From Xylocopa sonorina (lineage: Eukaryota; Arthropoda; Insecta; Hymenoptera; Apidae): a stretch of 64,000 nucleotides of DNA. The position numbers were made by a program, and so were the translations under genes. The number at the start of each line of letters is the position of its first letter. Within the stretch, counting starts at the first letter, position 1. The stretch spans positions 682,001-746,000 of the forward strand of contig NW_027490147.1 of the NCBI RefSeq assembly GCF_050948175.1, written 5' to 3'. A model generated the notes under the pieces. The model had not been told where the DNA came from. It did not search any database and was given only the letters and a program-made list of their open reading frames with translations. Positions 24,311 through 35,950 of this stretch are shown here, piece after piece.

Positions 24311-25023
24311 CACTCGTAGGGGCCTCGTTACACAGATGTTTGTGTTCGTGTGTAAGTGTGTGTGTTTAGTGTACCTCGTTCCTGCTGTGCGCACAGCAGA
24401 AGGTACACGCGGTTGATTTCTCGTTCCGGTGGTATATCGGGACGAGTTATCGAAGGTCTTAACGAAAGCGGGCCGTCCGTGGGCGGAATTTGGGGTCTCG
24501 TATTCGAAATTGGGTGTCTGCTGATCGTCCGTCAAACATTGAGAAATATTTATCGAAAATACTTGAAAATATTCGGCCGGTCGATTGGGGCCCTTGCGAC
24601 GGTCAAGTACGTGGTTAACCGCCGGAAAGTTTCGTATTGCGGCCACTTGGCTCGTTCGAGACCCCTTTTTTCGTATGCCTCAGCCAAATTCGAGCCAGGT
24701 TATATGTGCACGTTTACCTTGGGAAGCGAGTAGGCCGGTCGGCGAGAGATCGCCGCTAGTTCCCCGACATCTAAACTCGAGCCGGAACCTCGCGTGGCAG
24801 GTGTTATTTCCAGTAGCGATTTGGCAGTCGAGAATATTTGTTTACAAAATGTTTCCTAGGATAATATTATTATAATATTCGAAAATATTATCTTTGAAGA
24901 CATTTGCTTCGGGACCGTGCCCCACCTGTCCCGTTTTTCGCAGGTCATAAAAATAGCCCCAGTACCTGGGTTTACCCCGAGTGTCAGCCGCATGTTGCCT
25001 TCGAGAAAGTCTTTGGATAAGAA

Positions 25024-25038
25024 TTGGAGTGATTGAGT
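25024..25038 (+). repeat. Target-site duplication of the LINE, right copy
   Basis: TTGGAGTGATTGAGT, identical to 19461-19475. Together they define the LINE insertion point within the BEL/Pao pol gene. Confidence 0.85.
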
Positions 25039-25733
25039 TCAGCTACCGTTCAAACTCCCTTCTGCTGTCGAACCTGTGATCGTGACAAACCTGCCGATAC
25101 GTGTCGCCAGTCGTCGATGTTCATTCTTGTTTGCATTTCCGATACGCGACTTGCTACGAATGTTTATAGGGTGTGTGATGATCTTTTGAGCCAATGTAAA
25201 GTGATGGTGGAATCTGTCCAGAGAACCGTGCGATTGCACTCTAGCTGTAGGACCTGGCGAGTCGTGATCATTAACAACGTAAGCAGTAGTGCTCCGCACA
25301 AATCGAGTCGTGGAATCGATTGGATTTTTACGGTTGCCACTTTTGCTTTCGCATGAGGAGTTCTGCCTGTATATGCCCTTACGTATCGACGGATCGTAGG
25401 CAGATACAAGGTCCATAGGCTTCCTTGCTGGCGTCACAGAATCCATGAATCTCCATGTATTTTATCTTATTGATAACTGAAAGATGTGCAGTGGCAGTTG
25501 AGCACAGTACATTATCCCCTCGGTACGAATAGCCGTCGGTAGTGATTCTTCCCAATCCACCATCAGGGTGGAAATCTTCTTCAGCAGGCTCTTGGCTACG
25601 ATTAGAACTGGACCAAGGAGGCCTGATGGGTTGTATATTTTCGCGATTTCAGAACTGATTGAGCGTTTGGCGATGCACGGTATGGGTGATTCAGTTTTCA
25701 CTGTATACACATAGTAGTATCTGCGTGTCAAGA
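25039..25733 (-). pseudogene. BEL/Pao element A: reverse transcriptase end and RNase H (broken)
   Basis: The minus strand holds SEIAKIYNPSGLLGPV (25640s), the BEL/Pao segment just after the catalytic reverse transcriptase core, then a DWEESLPT motif. IPRLDLCGALLL and LWTDSTITLHWLK (25250-25170) follow, the RNase H signature with its aspartate. Frameshifts separate the blocks. The reverse transcriptase core and everything upstream are missing: the element ends at about 25733 against satellite. It continues on the other side of the LINE as integrase and LTR. Confidence 0.8.
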
Positions 25734-25907
25734 AAGTAAAGATCTAGTGCTCCATGCAATTCGATGTCGCATTTCATTTTAGCGTTTCAATGTGAGTAAG
25801 CTGTAGTCTTCTATGCATAGCATTATGCTTGTCTTCTTCTACACTTCAAATGAAGTTTGAAAGCACTGCGTGTCAAAGCAGTAGAGTTGTAATGTTGCAT
25901 GCAATGT
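25734..25907 (+). repeat. One Sat174 monomer between two inverted BEL/Pao elements
   Basis: Reads TAGTATCTGCGTGTC through GTCTTCTTCTACACTTCAAATG and into the next unit. LTR B is inserted at 25908, in the TGCATGCAATG part of the unit. Confidence 0.75.
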
Positions 25908-26611
25908 GTCTTGCGACATACATACGATTTATGCTATAATAATTAAGCCATTTATCTTTGTTCAGACACTCGTCATAATTTACTCAACGAAATATCTGGC
26001 TACCAAACACCTAATGCACAGATACTACAAAATCGCTGTTAAACACATAACAGCAAAAAGCTCTTAAAGCAGCAGGATGTCGTCTCATCATAAATTTCAA
26101 AATTAAGTCGTCGTAGTGAATCTTAAAATTATATATAGCATATAGCTGGCCGTTTTACTGCTTTATTGCCTGCTCCTCTCATTGGTCGCAACCGACCTAC
26201 AATCCTTGGTCCCACTCTTCGCGCCTTCTTGTCATCTGACAGTTTCTGAAAAAGAAGCAAATTTTCAGATTTTTCACCAATAACGTCTCATCTGATTGCC
26301 ACACCCATGACCACTCCTCCCCACAAATTCACTTTAAAACAACAACACTTCATGGCTGAAGAGCTTAGTAGAAATTCTGATTCGGACACATTAGAGAACA
26401 TGAAAAACACTCAATTTTTATTAATTCATTTTAAGTTAAATATAATTCTTTGTTAAGGAATCGTATCAATTTCAATTATATCTATCTACTTCCCTATTAC
26501 TATAACACGTATTAGAGTGCACGTTGCAATGGTGACGAAAAGGTTCGTGACGAAAATTTACGTCCATCGTTGAGTTATCATCCGAAAAGAAGCCTCGTCG
26601 TAACGCGTGCA
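25908..26611 (+). mobile_element. BEL/Pao element B, 5' LTR
   Basis: Begins TGTCTTGCGACAT and ends AACGCGTGCA. It is homologous to the minus-strand LTR at 17421-17979 and carries about 145 bp extra in the middle (around 26155-26300). It is followed at once by the primer-binding site and a gag-like region, so this is the 5' LTR of a plus-strand element. Confidence 0.75.
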
Positions 26612-26614
26612 TTT

Positions 26615-26630
26615 TGGTCGTCCGAGCCTG
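26615..26630 (+). other. BEL/Pao primer-binding site
   Basis: TGGTCGTCCGAGCC starts three bases after the LTR. TTGGT- and TGGTCGTC-type sites are usual in BEL/Pao elements. The matching tRNA was not identified. Confidence 0.55.
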
Positions 26631-26813
26631 ATTCAAAATCCTGTGGACCGCGAGTTATTTAAACGAACAGTTAAAATCAGTGATGTGAGTGCCCGAACTA
26701 CAGTGTCATTCAATCAACATTCAGCGACCGAAGAATCAAGCCAGTGATCAAGCCAACGCTCCAGGACAAATTGAGATCCTCAGCAGCAGCAAGCCAGCAG
26801 GGATCCAGACATC

Positions 26814-28826
26814 ATGGCAGATCTCAACATATCTGACATCTTCACATCGAAACAGTAGACTCGTTTATTCGTCAATTCCTTCCTTATCCATATTCCACAA
26901 TATCAATTCAACCTCTCAAACAAGTTCAGTCCATTTGTCCTGAAATTATTCTTAGTTCCCTGCGGCGTAAACGCGGTACCATGTTCGGTCAAATCACTGT
27001 CTTCATGCGACTTCTTAACACATGTGAAACATCAGAACAACCGAGTATACGTTTACTAAAAACCCACCTATACGCGTTAACTGAAACATGGAAGCGATTC
27101 GATGTCATACAATTTGACCTCGAAGAATTAGAAACACAGAAACGTCACACCGCTACAAAATTCAAAACGACTACTTCTCTATCATAACTCGCGCCGAATC
27201 TCTAATCGAGAGAAGTGTTCCGAATGTCACGAGGAGAAACACGTTCGAATCATCGGCCACTTCCTCAACCATCCCATATGCCATTAAATTACCAGAAATG
27301 CAACTTCCAACATTCGACGGAACATGAAATTTGGGCATCGTTCTATGATGTATTCTCATCGATCATCGATAGTAACGAGAACCTAACTCCAGTTCAAAAA
27401 TTGCAATATCTGCGGTCGACATTAACCGGAATGGCCGCTGTCTGCATCGGATGCCTTAGCACAACGGACGCAAATTACACCGACGCGATCGAGATATTAA
27501 ATTCGATTGTATAAGACGGGCTGCCTCTAACCATTGCGATGCAATCTGGAATATCCCAAGTCCACCAAGGGACACTGCAGAAGCACTAGACAATGTTGTC
27601 GATACCGTCAACTAACTTCTTCACCACTGAAAGATTTCAGAGGAAATATCTCGCAATGGAACATTTTTGCTTTCCATCATTCGAACAAAGATAAATGCTA
27701 ATACGATGTTCTAATGGGAACTCACGGTAGAGGACAACAAAGTGCCGCCTTACACGGATCTTCTAGAGATTCTGGAGAAACGGGCCAACTGTGTACCAGA
27801 GATGAACCTAAGAGCAAGCTCAACCGCAAGTTGGGTCGACGGAAGAACATCGGACGCGAAACCAGGTGTTCTTGCCACAAGAACATTCCAATGACAAACA
27901 GAAGAATCATAAGAACCCAAAAGTGTCTAGTATGCCACGGAGGACGCAGCATCTGGGCATGTGAAGAGTTTCACGGGCTCTCAGTCCAGGACCGCAAGGC
28001 AGTTGTCGAAAGTTCTTCACTATGAATAAACTGCTTGCGCAAGAAACACAAATATAACCTGTGCAACAGCGGCTCCTATCGCGTATGTAACCAGCAATAC
28101 CACACGATACATCACCAAGCGCAAAGAACCTGGAAACAGACTACTTCTAAACCGCCAATCATCACTCCATCCAAAGAATAGGAATCGATAACGAACGGAG
28201 AATCTTCAATGTCCGAATGATTTCAGGACGTTGAGGCGCCGAAGGAAGGGGGACATCAAAACGTGTTTGCCGTCGATTCAGTCACGAGCGAATTATTCGT
28301 AACCACACAAATTCACATTTTAGACAACGATCAACAATTAGTCAACTGTCGGACGTTGATCGACACGTGCGACAACTATAAATTTCATGTCGGAGGTCCT
28401 CACGAAGAATCTCGGCATTCCAAGAAAACGCTGCACTGTATCCATCGGTGTTCTAATCACAATGTACGCAATAGCAAGACACTCCATCACGGTAACCTTT
28501 AAGTCAAGGGTCAACGATTATGAAGGAGATCTGACCTTTTTTACAGTCGCAGATATCTCATCATCCAATCCTGATCAACCCATTGATCGCTTGTATATTC
28601 CGCTCAGGATTCCGAGAAATCGATAACTAGCCGAACAAACTTTTTGTTATCCAGCGCCAGCTAACCTGTATCTCGACGCTGGAGTCGCCATAGCGCTGTT
28701 ATAGATTTATATTTTCAAAGAACAAGGCTCGGATGGGTAATCGGAGGAAGTACCCTAACCACCCAACCCAAATACAGCAACTCATAATATCATACTACCA
28801 CGTTACTGCGTTAATAGCTACTACTA
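26814..28826 (+). pseudogene. BEL/Pao element B: gag and protease region (broken)
   Basis: A likely gag start is at 26814 (MADLNISDIF), but stops follow within 15 codons. Recognisable pieces are TWKRFDVIQFDLEELE (27090s), the EIWASFYDVFSSIID domain typical of BEL/Pao gag (27330s), a zinc-knuckle stretch with KCLVCHGG and CEEFHGLS (27920-27990), and a retropepsin-like segment with LVNCRTLIDT (28335-28365) and RLYIPLRIPR (28590s). No reverse transcriptase follows; the element ends against satellite at about 28827. Many frame breaks make it non-functional. It complements element A, which keeps only the later domains. Confidence 0.75.
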
Positions 28827-29799
28827 TTCACGTTTTTCTGAAGTGTGAAAGCAGACAAGCATAAAGCAATGCATAGAAGGTTAATGAGAGGAAATGGGAT
28901 GCACCAACGCATTGCATGCAGCATTAGAACACTACTGTTTTGATATGCAGACACTGTGAAGCGCCATCCCGTTGCATCGAACAGTAGAACTCTCATTCTT
29001 TAGAAATGTAGAAATACATAAGCATAATGCTATGCATAGAAGATTATAGTTTACTTACTTTGAACCGTTGGAATGAGATGCGCAATCGTATTGCATGACG
29101 CACTAGAACTCTACTGAATTGTCAAGCAGACACTGCGAAGCGCCGTCTTGGAGTATGGAGCAGTAAAATTTACATTCTTTAGAAATGTAGAAGCAGATAA
29201 TCACAATCCTATGCATGGGAAAATACAACTTACTTAATTTGAAACAATGAAATGAGATGCGCAATCACATTGCATGGAGTATAGGTACTCCCTTACTCTG
29301 TCACGTAGACAGTATGATGGGCAATCCCGCTGCAGGGAACTGTAGAATACCCATTCTTTTGAAATATAGAAACAGATCGGCATTATTACAGCTTACTTTG
29401 AAATATTGAAATTAGATGCGCTATCGCATTGCATGGAGCATAGAACTATACTGCTTTGTCAAGCAAACACTATGAAGCGCCATCCCGGAGCATGGATCTG
29501 TATAATTGACATTCTAGTGGAGTTTTGATTCAGAAAAGCACAGCGCTATGCATAGAAGTTTACGGCTTACCTGATTCGAGACGTTGAAACGTGATGCTCC
29601 ATCGCATTGCATGGAGCGTTAGAATTCTGCTGCTTTGACACGCAGCGACTATGAAGCGTCATCCCGTTCCATGGAACTGTATTATTCACAACCTCTTTAT
29701 GTGTAGAAGCAGATAAGCATACTGCTATGCATAGAGGATTACAGTATACTTTCTTTGAAACACTGAAATGAGATGCGATATCGCATTTGATGGAACAGT
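28827..29799 (-). repeat. Sat174 array, minus orientation
   Basis: About 5.5 monomers of the CAGATAAGCATAATGCTATGC type. It starts inside ATTCACATTCTTTTGAAG-like sequence directly at the end of BEL/Pao element B. Confidence 0.8.
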
Positions 29800-30084
29800 A
29801 GCAGCTATTTACGTTGTATTAGAAAAACCACAAGATTGATATGCAAAACTTGCAAAGTTACGTTACACTTGGGGAACTGTTTTGCCACCTCTCATCAAAT
29901 AAAGAAATATTAAATGAATGCGGAATTTAATTATATGGAGTTATTTTATAAAAAGCTGTTATGAATTTTGTTTTATATTTGTACGTTTTAATATTTATCA
30001 CACAAAGGAATAAATATTGTTGTATAATAATGTTGAATTATTTGATGAATTTACGTAAAGTTGTTACAAACATGTGGTTGTGAA
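29800..30084. other. AT-rich non-satellite interruption
   Basis: About 285 bp of AT-rich DNA between two satellite blocks of the same orientation, containing AATAAAG (29895 region). Origin unknown; it could be the 3' end of a retroposed transcript or an old insertion. No flanking duplication was obvious. Confidence 0.4.
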
Positions 30085-30562
30085 AGTGATAAGGAACATT
30101 GGAACTGTGTTGCTTCGATACGTAGATACTATGGAGTCCCATCCCGATGCTGGGAATTACAGAATTCACACTCATTTGAAGTTTAGAAGAAAATAAACAT
30201 AATATGTGTATAGTAGATTGCAACTTAATTACTTTAAGACGTTGATATGGTTCTCGCCATCGCATTGCATGGAGCATTAAGAATCAATAACATTGACACG
30301 CAGACATTACGAATCGCCGTCCCGTTGCTTGAAGGTGAAGAATTCACATTCTTATAATGCGTCGAAGCAGATAAACATAATGCTATACATATAAATTTAT
30401 AGCTTACTTACTTTGAAACGTTGAGTTGAAATGCGCCCTCGCATTGCGTGGAGCATTAGATCTCTATTGCAAAGAGACATAGATATTATGGAGCGCCATC
30501 CGGTTGCAGAGAACTGCAAAATTCATATTGTTCTGAATCGTACAAACCGATAAGTGGCGCAT
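30085..30562 (-). repeat. Sat174 array, minus orientation
   Basis: About 2.7 monomers. The last one stops at CGTACAAACCGATAAGTGG, directly at the truncated end of the Helitron fragment. Confidence 0.75.
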
Positions 30563-31995
30563 ATTATTTCAAACATACGTCATTGCATCTTGTGCATATT
30601 CGCGCATGTGTCTTGGGCTGCTTGTAAATGTGGATGGTAAAATGACAATTTTTCCCAGTTTACTGAGATTGTCATCGTTTACAACTGCATCACGTAAATG
30701 GATGTACTCTTCAGAACGCAATTTGACTTGATTTAGTCGTATGTAGAGAAGTCTTTCACTTTCTGTTTTTGCATACATGTCAACAATGTATTGATGAAAT
30801 AATTGTCTATATTTCAATATATGATTATCAGTATTCTCACGAATCATCGTTCGATATGCATAATAAATTATGGCACTGACCTTATTGTTAATGTCCACAT
30901 TAGTCGTAAGATTTCTCATATTAACATTAAAATGATATCCATGCTCTCCTTGCCAAAATAGAATGGAATATTGTAATGCATCATATGAACGATGTGTTTC
31001 TGATACTTGCTGGACGTCACCATTTCTACGATGAAGAATTATAGAATTATAAAATTAAATTCTTCGCCAACTATGACAATTGCCACTTCATCAATCGTTG
31101 GTCCGTTGAATTGTCTTCGATGTTGACCAATAGGTGTTTTATCTGCCTTTATTATCACTTTGTAATCGTCAGATGGCATTTGTTCAATGGCGGTTTTAAA
31201 TAACTTAATTAATTCATTATGTTGTTCAAACAAATTTAATAATTTAGCGACAATCTTTTGTTTAGTACTCATATTCAGTTGACACCGTCTGTTGATTTGT
31301 TCGTCAGTATTTCCCATAAAATATATCTGAAGATATTTGTGATCAGCATTTGGCAAGGGTAGTAGTGATCCAGCATGGTGATAAATTCACCCCTGTACTT
31401 TAAATGTTGACATATAATTTGCGCTAACGATATTCGTTGCTCGGAACGATGTCATTTGGAAGCATGAATTGTACTTGCGTATATTTTTCAAAAAATTTTT
31501 TGATTGACTTGTTTCATCTGATACTAAAGTTAATAATGGTTTAGGTGGTGAACGCAAGTCTGGTAACTTTACTTTTCCACCTGCACATCACATACCTGGT
31601 GTTTCATTTTTAAATTTTTGAGCACCATAATACGTACACTGTTTATCCGCTTTTCCAGTAATTACACTTGGATGAAGACAGTAATTATAAAGGGAATTGT
31701 AATTGAAACCTCATAAATTCAAATCAGTATGTATCATTCGTCTTATCTGTGTCCTGCGAATGCGATTCCTTTGCTGCCTTGCTTACCTCTGTTCACTCGT
31801 TTCTAATGATCGAGCAAGAACAGTGTGAACTCGATCTCTTTCTTGCCTTGCTTGTCTCTGTTCACTCACTTCTAATGATCGAGCAAGAGCAGTGTGATCT
31901 CAATCTCTTTCTTGCCTAGTTTTTCTCTGCTCACTTGTTTCTGAAACTTGTTCTTCTCTTTTCCTTTTTGCTTGATTTGTAGATCGACAAAATTG
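30563..31995 (-). pseudogene. Helitron replicase-helicase, N-terminal part only (broken)
   Basis: Minus-strand frames match the N-terminal helicase-like domain of Helitron proteins, in order: a repeat-rich leader with SEQR and ARQERDR motifs (31990-31750); KFKNETPG and AGGKVKLPDLRSPPKP (31610-31540); HHAGSLLPLPNADHKYLQI (31380-31320); KADKTPIGQH and DEVAIVIVGEE (31160-31050); then ERLLYIRLNQVKLRSEEYIH (30760-30700) and REYAQDAMTYV (30600-30570). It stops just before the expected rolling-circle replication motifs, so the nuclease and helicase parts are absent. Several stops occur (31600, 31390 and 31037 regions). The missing end is replaced by satellite. Confidence 0.85.
31745..31945 (-). repeat. 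66-bp direct repeats coding for a charged Helitron leader
   Basis: GAGCAAGA-CAGTGTGA-CTC followed by TCTTTCTTGCCT recurs every 66 bp (about 31808, 31874 and 31940). In the Helitron frame this gives a 22-residue unit with LARSLE-SEQR. Helitron proteins often carry such arginine-rich repeats ahead of the main domain. Confidence 0.65.
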
Positions 31996-32712
31996 GGATT
32001 AAATAAAACGTATTTCTAATTATTTTCTTCAGCTGGAAATCAATAACATTTTTATTTATTCACGTATTAATAATTTATTCTCGTATTAATAATTGCAAAA
32101 GTTTTTTGACTGCATTTTTGTATTTATTAGAATTTGCTGACGGAAAATCGAACGTCAAACGCATTAATGTTGTTTTTTGTAATTTAAATTAATTTGTTGC
32201 AATCTTAAAGGATACAATTTATGTATTTAAAATATTTTAAATTTTAATATAATTTGTAATATTTAAACAATAATTGAAAAGATATAAATAAAACGATTCA
32301 ATATTTTACTTACTCTGTGAGTCATACTTTTATTTTTATTTCAACTATTACTATGGGTATGTTATTTTTTACAGTTTAATTTGACTTAAAAAAGTAAATT
32401 CTATGAGTAAATTTCATGTGTAAAAATTTAATTTTTCAATTTATTCATGGTTACACTTTTAACAAATATTACTAATTAAATGTTATTTTGATATTTTTGG
32501 GATGTTTGTTCGGGAGTACCTAGAACCCCAAACCTGATTTTAAAACAAATTTTCAAAAACCTTCCCGGAGATATACCTAATAATTTCCCAAATTTTCAAT
32601 TTTCACGGCGATTGGATGTATGGTTTTTGAATGTATCGAGTACAGACAGACAGACAGACACACATTCAGTTATAAATATGTAGATAGATAGATTGATAGA
32701 TAAATATAGGTA
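31996..32712. other. AT-rich DNA between the Helitron and arm 2
   Basis: Very AT-rich, no coding family seen. A GC-balanced patch at about 32505-32640 contains CCTTCCCGGAGATATACC and leads into simple repeats. It may be the remainder of the Helitron leader or an older insertion. Confidence 0.4.
32642..32712. repeat. ACAG and GATA simple repeats
   Basis: Four to five ACAG units at 32643-32662, then GATAGATAGATTGATAGATA at 32683-32702. They sit exactly at the inner boundary of inverted-repeat arm 2. Confidence 0.8.
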
Positions 32713-33900
32713 GATGAACAGTAGTTATTCATATTTAATATTTTCTTTGGAAACAAGGAGCAAAGACATAAAGTACTTTGTTATTATAATTCTAGTTGCT
32801 TCACAAATTCCGAAAATGATAAATTAGACCAACGCAAGCAAAAAGTCTAATGTTTCATAATTATTTTATAGTTTAAAGATTATCAAGCTTTATGCTTGGA
32901 TGGATGCTTATATATAAGTATAATACCAAAATGAAATGAAATCGCAAAGTGATATTTACACATCTCCGTGCTGCAATTTTGACGTATTTAAATTTCTGAT
33001 AAAAGCACACAAATGTTTATAATCAAATTATCAATTATAAATGGAATTCTACAATTTACCCATGTAATAATCCTTTCTTATTGTACGCATCCTTCAACAC
33101 ATATTCCGTCTTTGTAATCTTGATGGATTTCGTGTGTACGGGTGCGTGTGTGTGCGCGCGCGCGTATGTGTGTATGGTAGCCGTTGCCGAAATACCACCT
33201 AATAGGTTTCATAGTTTCGATTCTAGTAAATCGAATAAAATGGCATAAGATTTTTTATAGAATATCAAGGGTACGTGAAGCTGCTATTGCATTGCATAGA
33301 GCATTTTTCACTGGAAGAATTTTTCTTCCAATGTTTCAACTCCAGATCTTTTTTAATTATTCTCATTTAGAAAATTAAAACTGAATGACATATTCCTTAA
33401 CATAGCACGCCGGTAACCACGATACCACAGATCCAAGGTTCCTTTATTTTAAATTAAGATCTGCTTTCTGTGTTTCAAAACTTGTTTACATTGCGTTATA
33501 TTCTTAAGACTCTTTGTAAGTTACAAAGAACAGAAACGCTACATGGATTATAAAAGTGTAATAGTTTAATTTATATAATCTTGAACAGTTTAAATCAGTT
33601 TACGTTGCTTTGCTTGTTGTATATATTTATCACCTGGCGCTGAACCAACTACTTTGGCAGCATCCCTTTCTAAAATTTGGAAAATCCACCAGATCTAATA
33701 AAACCTTGCTTAAATTGCAAATGTGTTTTTCTGTATCCAGCAGAAATGAAATTACATTGACAGAAGTACCAGCTAGTTCTCCACGCCTATTTGAAACAAC
33801 GTTAAGTCACCTTGTTAAACAATAATTTATTAAATGTGACTTGGACCTTTAAATTTGCATTTATAAACATCTAACAAATAAATATGTTTTTTTACTATTC

Positions 33901-35069
33901 ATATCATTGTACTTTGAGTGATTTATTACGTGCTGTCATTTGATATATTAACTGCTTGATTATATTTTATAATGAACCTTGCGTACCAAACACTGTTTTT
34001 ACTCCTGATACGAGTGGATAGTTCTTCGTTTTATATTCTTATATTGCACTGATTATGAAAGTATATGATATCGTTTCTATGCAGTTATGCATAAATTCAA
34101 TTCCGAGTAATGCTCTAAGAAGCATCCAAGATAACAAACGGCAAAATGCTGGCGACTCCATACCAGCACTATATTGTCACTTCGGAGGAGTGTCAGTTGA
34201 TCCGTAGCCATCGGTGACCGGATTCGTTAGTTAAAATGTGAGAACATATAACCAGCACGTTCTAGACTAACATAAAATGCCGTGTGAATCGCGCAGCGCC
34301 AGCACCATCGTGAAACACGTGTCATCGCTCAATTCATGAATCTTCTCAGCAATGACGTTGGGTCACATTTGGTTTCATACAAATTAAAACCGTTAGATGT
34401 CAGTAGGTGTTCAACATATGAGTATTGATAGATATTTTGATAGTTGTTTTCCTATATTTATAGTTATTGAGAGAGTCATATATAATTCTTTCAACCCATC
34501 ATTAACTAAAAATATTATTTATAAAATAAAATATTACTTACAAAATAAAAATTCATGCTGTTGCATCCCTAACTTCGCCTTTTATAATTTCTTAAATAAC
34601 ATGCTGTCATCGTATTTAATATAACCCTCAATTGCATGAATTTGTAACGATGTATTGAAAAAAATACATATAAAATAAATGTATATATTTTTATGATAAA
34701 GTAATTAACGACTTTATCTAAAAAATCGCCGTATTGAGCTAGTTTATAGAAAATAATTAAATCGAGTTCTTACATCTTTGTTTCGTGCCTGTGTATCTAT
34801 TTTGGAATCAAAATAAATAAATTGCTTGGTTTAGTCATTTTTCATATTCGCTTATAATTTTTATGGAATCAGTTTTCCCATTAGTAAATGTCAGTCTACG
34901 CCACTACCACGCATGTAGCTATGGTCAGCTGATAGTATCATTGCCACGACCGTGTAGCCCGTGTGCTATATCGCGGTGCATTAATAGTGCCGTGATACGC
35001 GTGTCGCCACAGTGCTGAGAGTATGCCGTTACGAGAACTGAGTAGGAGCACTGTCTTTGCACAATTCTG
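33901..35069. other. Segment present in arm 2 but absent from arm 1
   Basis: About 1.17 kb with an AT-rich core and two GC-richer ends (34135-34380 and 34900-35060). Either it was inserted in arm 2 or arm 1 lost it. I see no terminal repeats or clear target duplication. An open minus-strand frame (34938-35288) spans its right boundary, which favours loss from arm 1. Confidence 0.45.
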
Positions 35070-35288
35070 CCACGGAATTCGTTCCATCTGTTGTCCTTGG
35101 CGTGCCAATCGCTGGTTGTTTGGAATATTGTAGTGCATGAGGCAGACTTGTTTCTTATCATCATCAAGGAGATAGATTTTCACTCCCCCTTTTTGAATTT
35201 TGTTAATTACTGTTTGGAATTGTTGCCGTTTCTGTATCTCTATGTCCGCATTATGGATTCTACTTACGTATGATATTTTGGTCTTCAT
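34938..35288 (-). other. Unrecognised open frame, 116 codons
   Basis: Starts MKTKISYVSRIHNAD and contains QKGGVKIYLLDDDKKQ. The equivalent stretch in arm 1 (about 12470-12700) is interrupted. It is lysine- and glutamine-rich with no motif I can assign. It could be a piece of a DNA-transposon or host protein; I give it as an open frame only. Confidence 0.25.
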
Positions 35289-35815
35289 CTTTTGTTACAT
35301 GTAACATTACATATATAATGCACTTTTGTTATGTAATGCCCAAAGTTGTAATCCTCAGATTCTTTTACTCTTTTGTAAAGCAACTTATTCTATTAACATA
35401 TATTCATTAGACATAGATGGAAGTAATTAGACAATGCTATTAAAACGGTATTAAATATGTTGTTACAATTATATATTTAATGTCTGGAGGTGTAGATGTA
35501 ATTAGTGTCCCGTGTTATGTAATCCAATCGACATATCGAGTAAAGCTATGAAATATGAAAACCTTTTCCTATTCCACAACCCCTATCCATGTTAAAGGAA
35601 TGATTAGTTCTGCAAGACGAGAAACCTGAATTAGTAAGATCTCTACGAATATAAGTAATTTGTAAATAATACATTTTTTCTGTTTGAAATATTTGCCTTT
35701 GCATAGAATAGAATGTATAGATATAAATTCCTGTTTTATATCCATTTCGATCCAATTCTGTTATTGCTTTTGAGCAGGAATAATATTGATTATACCTGAT
35801 TTTTACAATAGTTGT

Positions 35816-35950
35816 TTATTTAACAAATTTTATAGACGTAGAAGCATCGTTTGAGGGGTGTATCGATCTACTTTGCAGTTCTATCAGTTTCTTTTTCTGC
35901 TCGCTACTTTCTATTCTCAGTTCTATATACTTATCCTTTATCACCATCAT
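35816..35950 (-). other. Small 44-codon open frame, arm 2 copy
   Basis: Counterpart of 11845-11979: same start (MMVI), same stop, same length, and EQKKKLIELQSRS unchanged. About twelve residues differ overall. Conserved length in a region rich in indels is notable, but the substitution pattern does not by itself show selection. Confidence 0.3.

Larger units (their letters stand above)
19476..25023 (-). mobile_element. R1/TRAS-like non-LTR retrotransposon inserted in BEL/Pao element A
   Basis: A 5.55-kb element on the minus strand, bounded by a perfect 15-bp duplication. In its own direction it has a long GC-rich 5' region (25023 to 23558), a short ORF1 remnant, an ORF2 with endonuclease, reverse transcriptase and Cys-His motif, and a ~390-bp 3' region without a clear poly-A tail. 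The order of domains and the ORF2 opening RILQLNMQHS fit the R1 clade. Unlike true R1 it sits in another transposon, not in 28S. The intact ends indicate one full-length insertion; internal frameshifts show it is dead. Confidence 0.85.
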
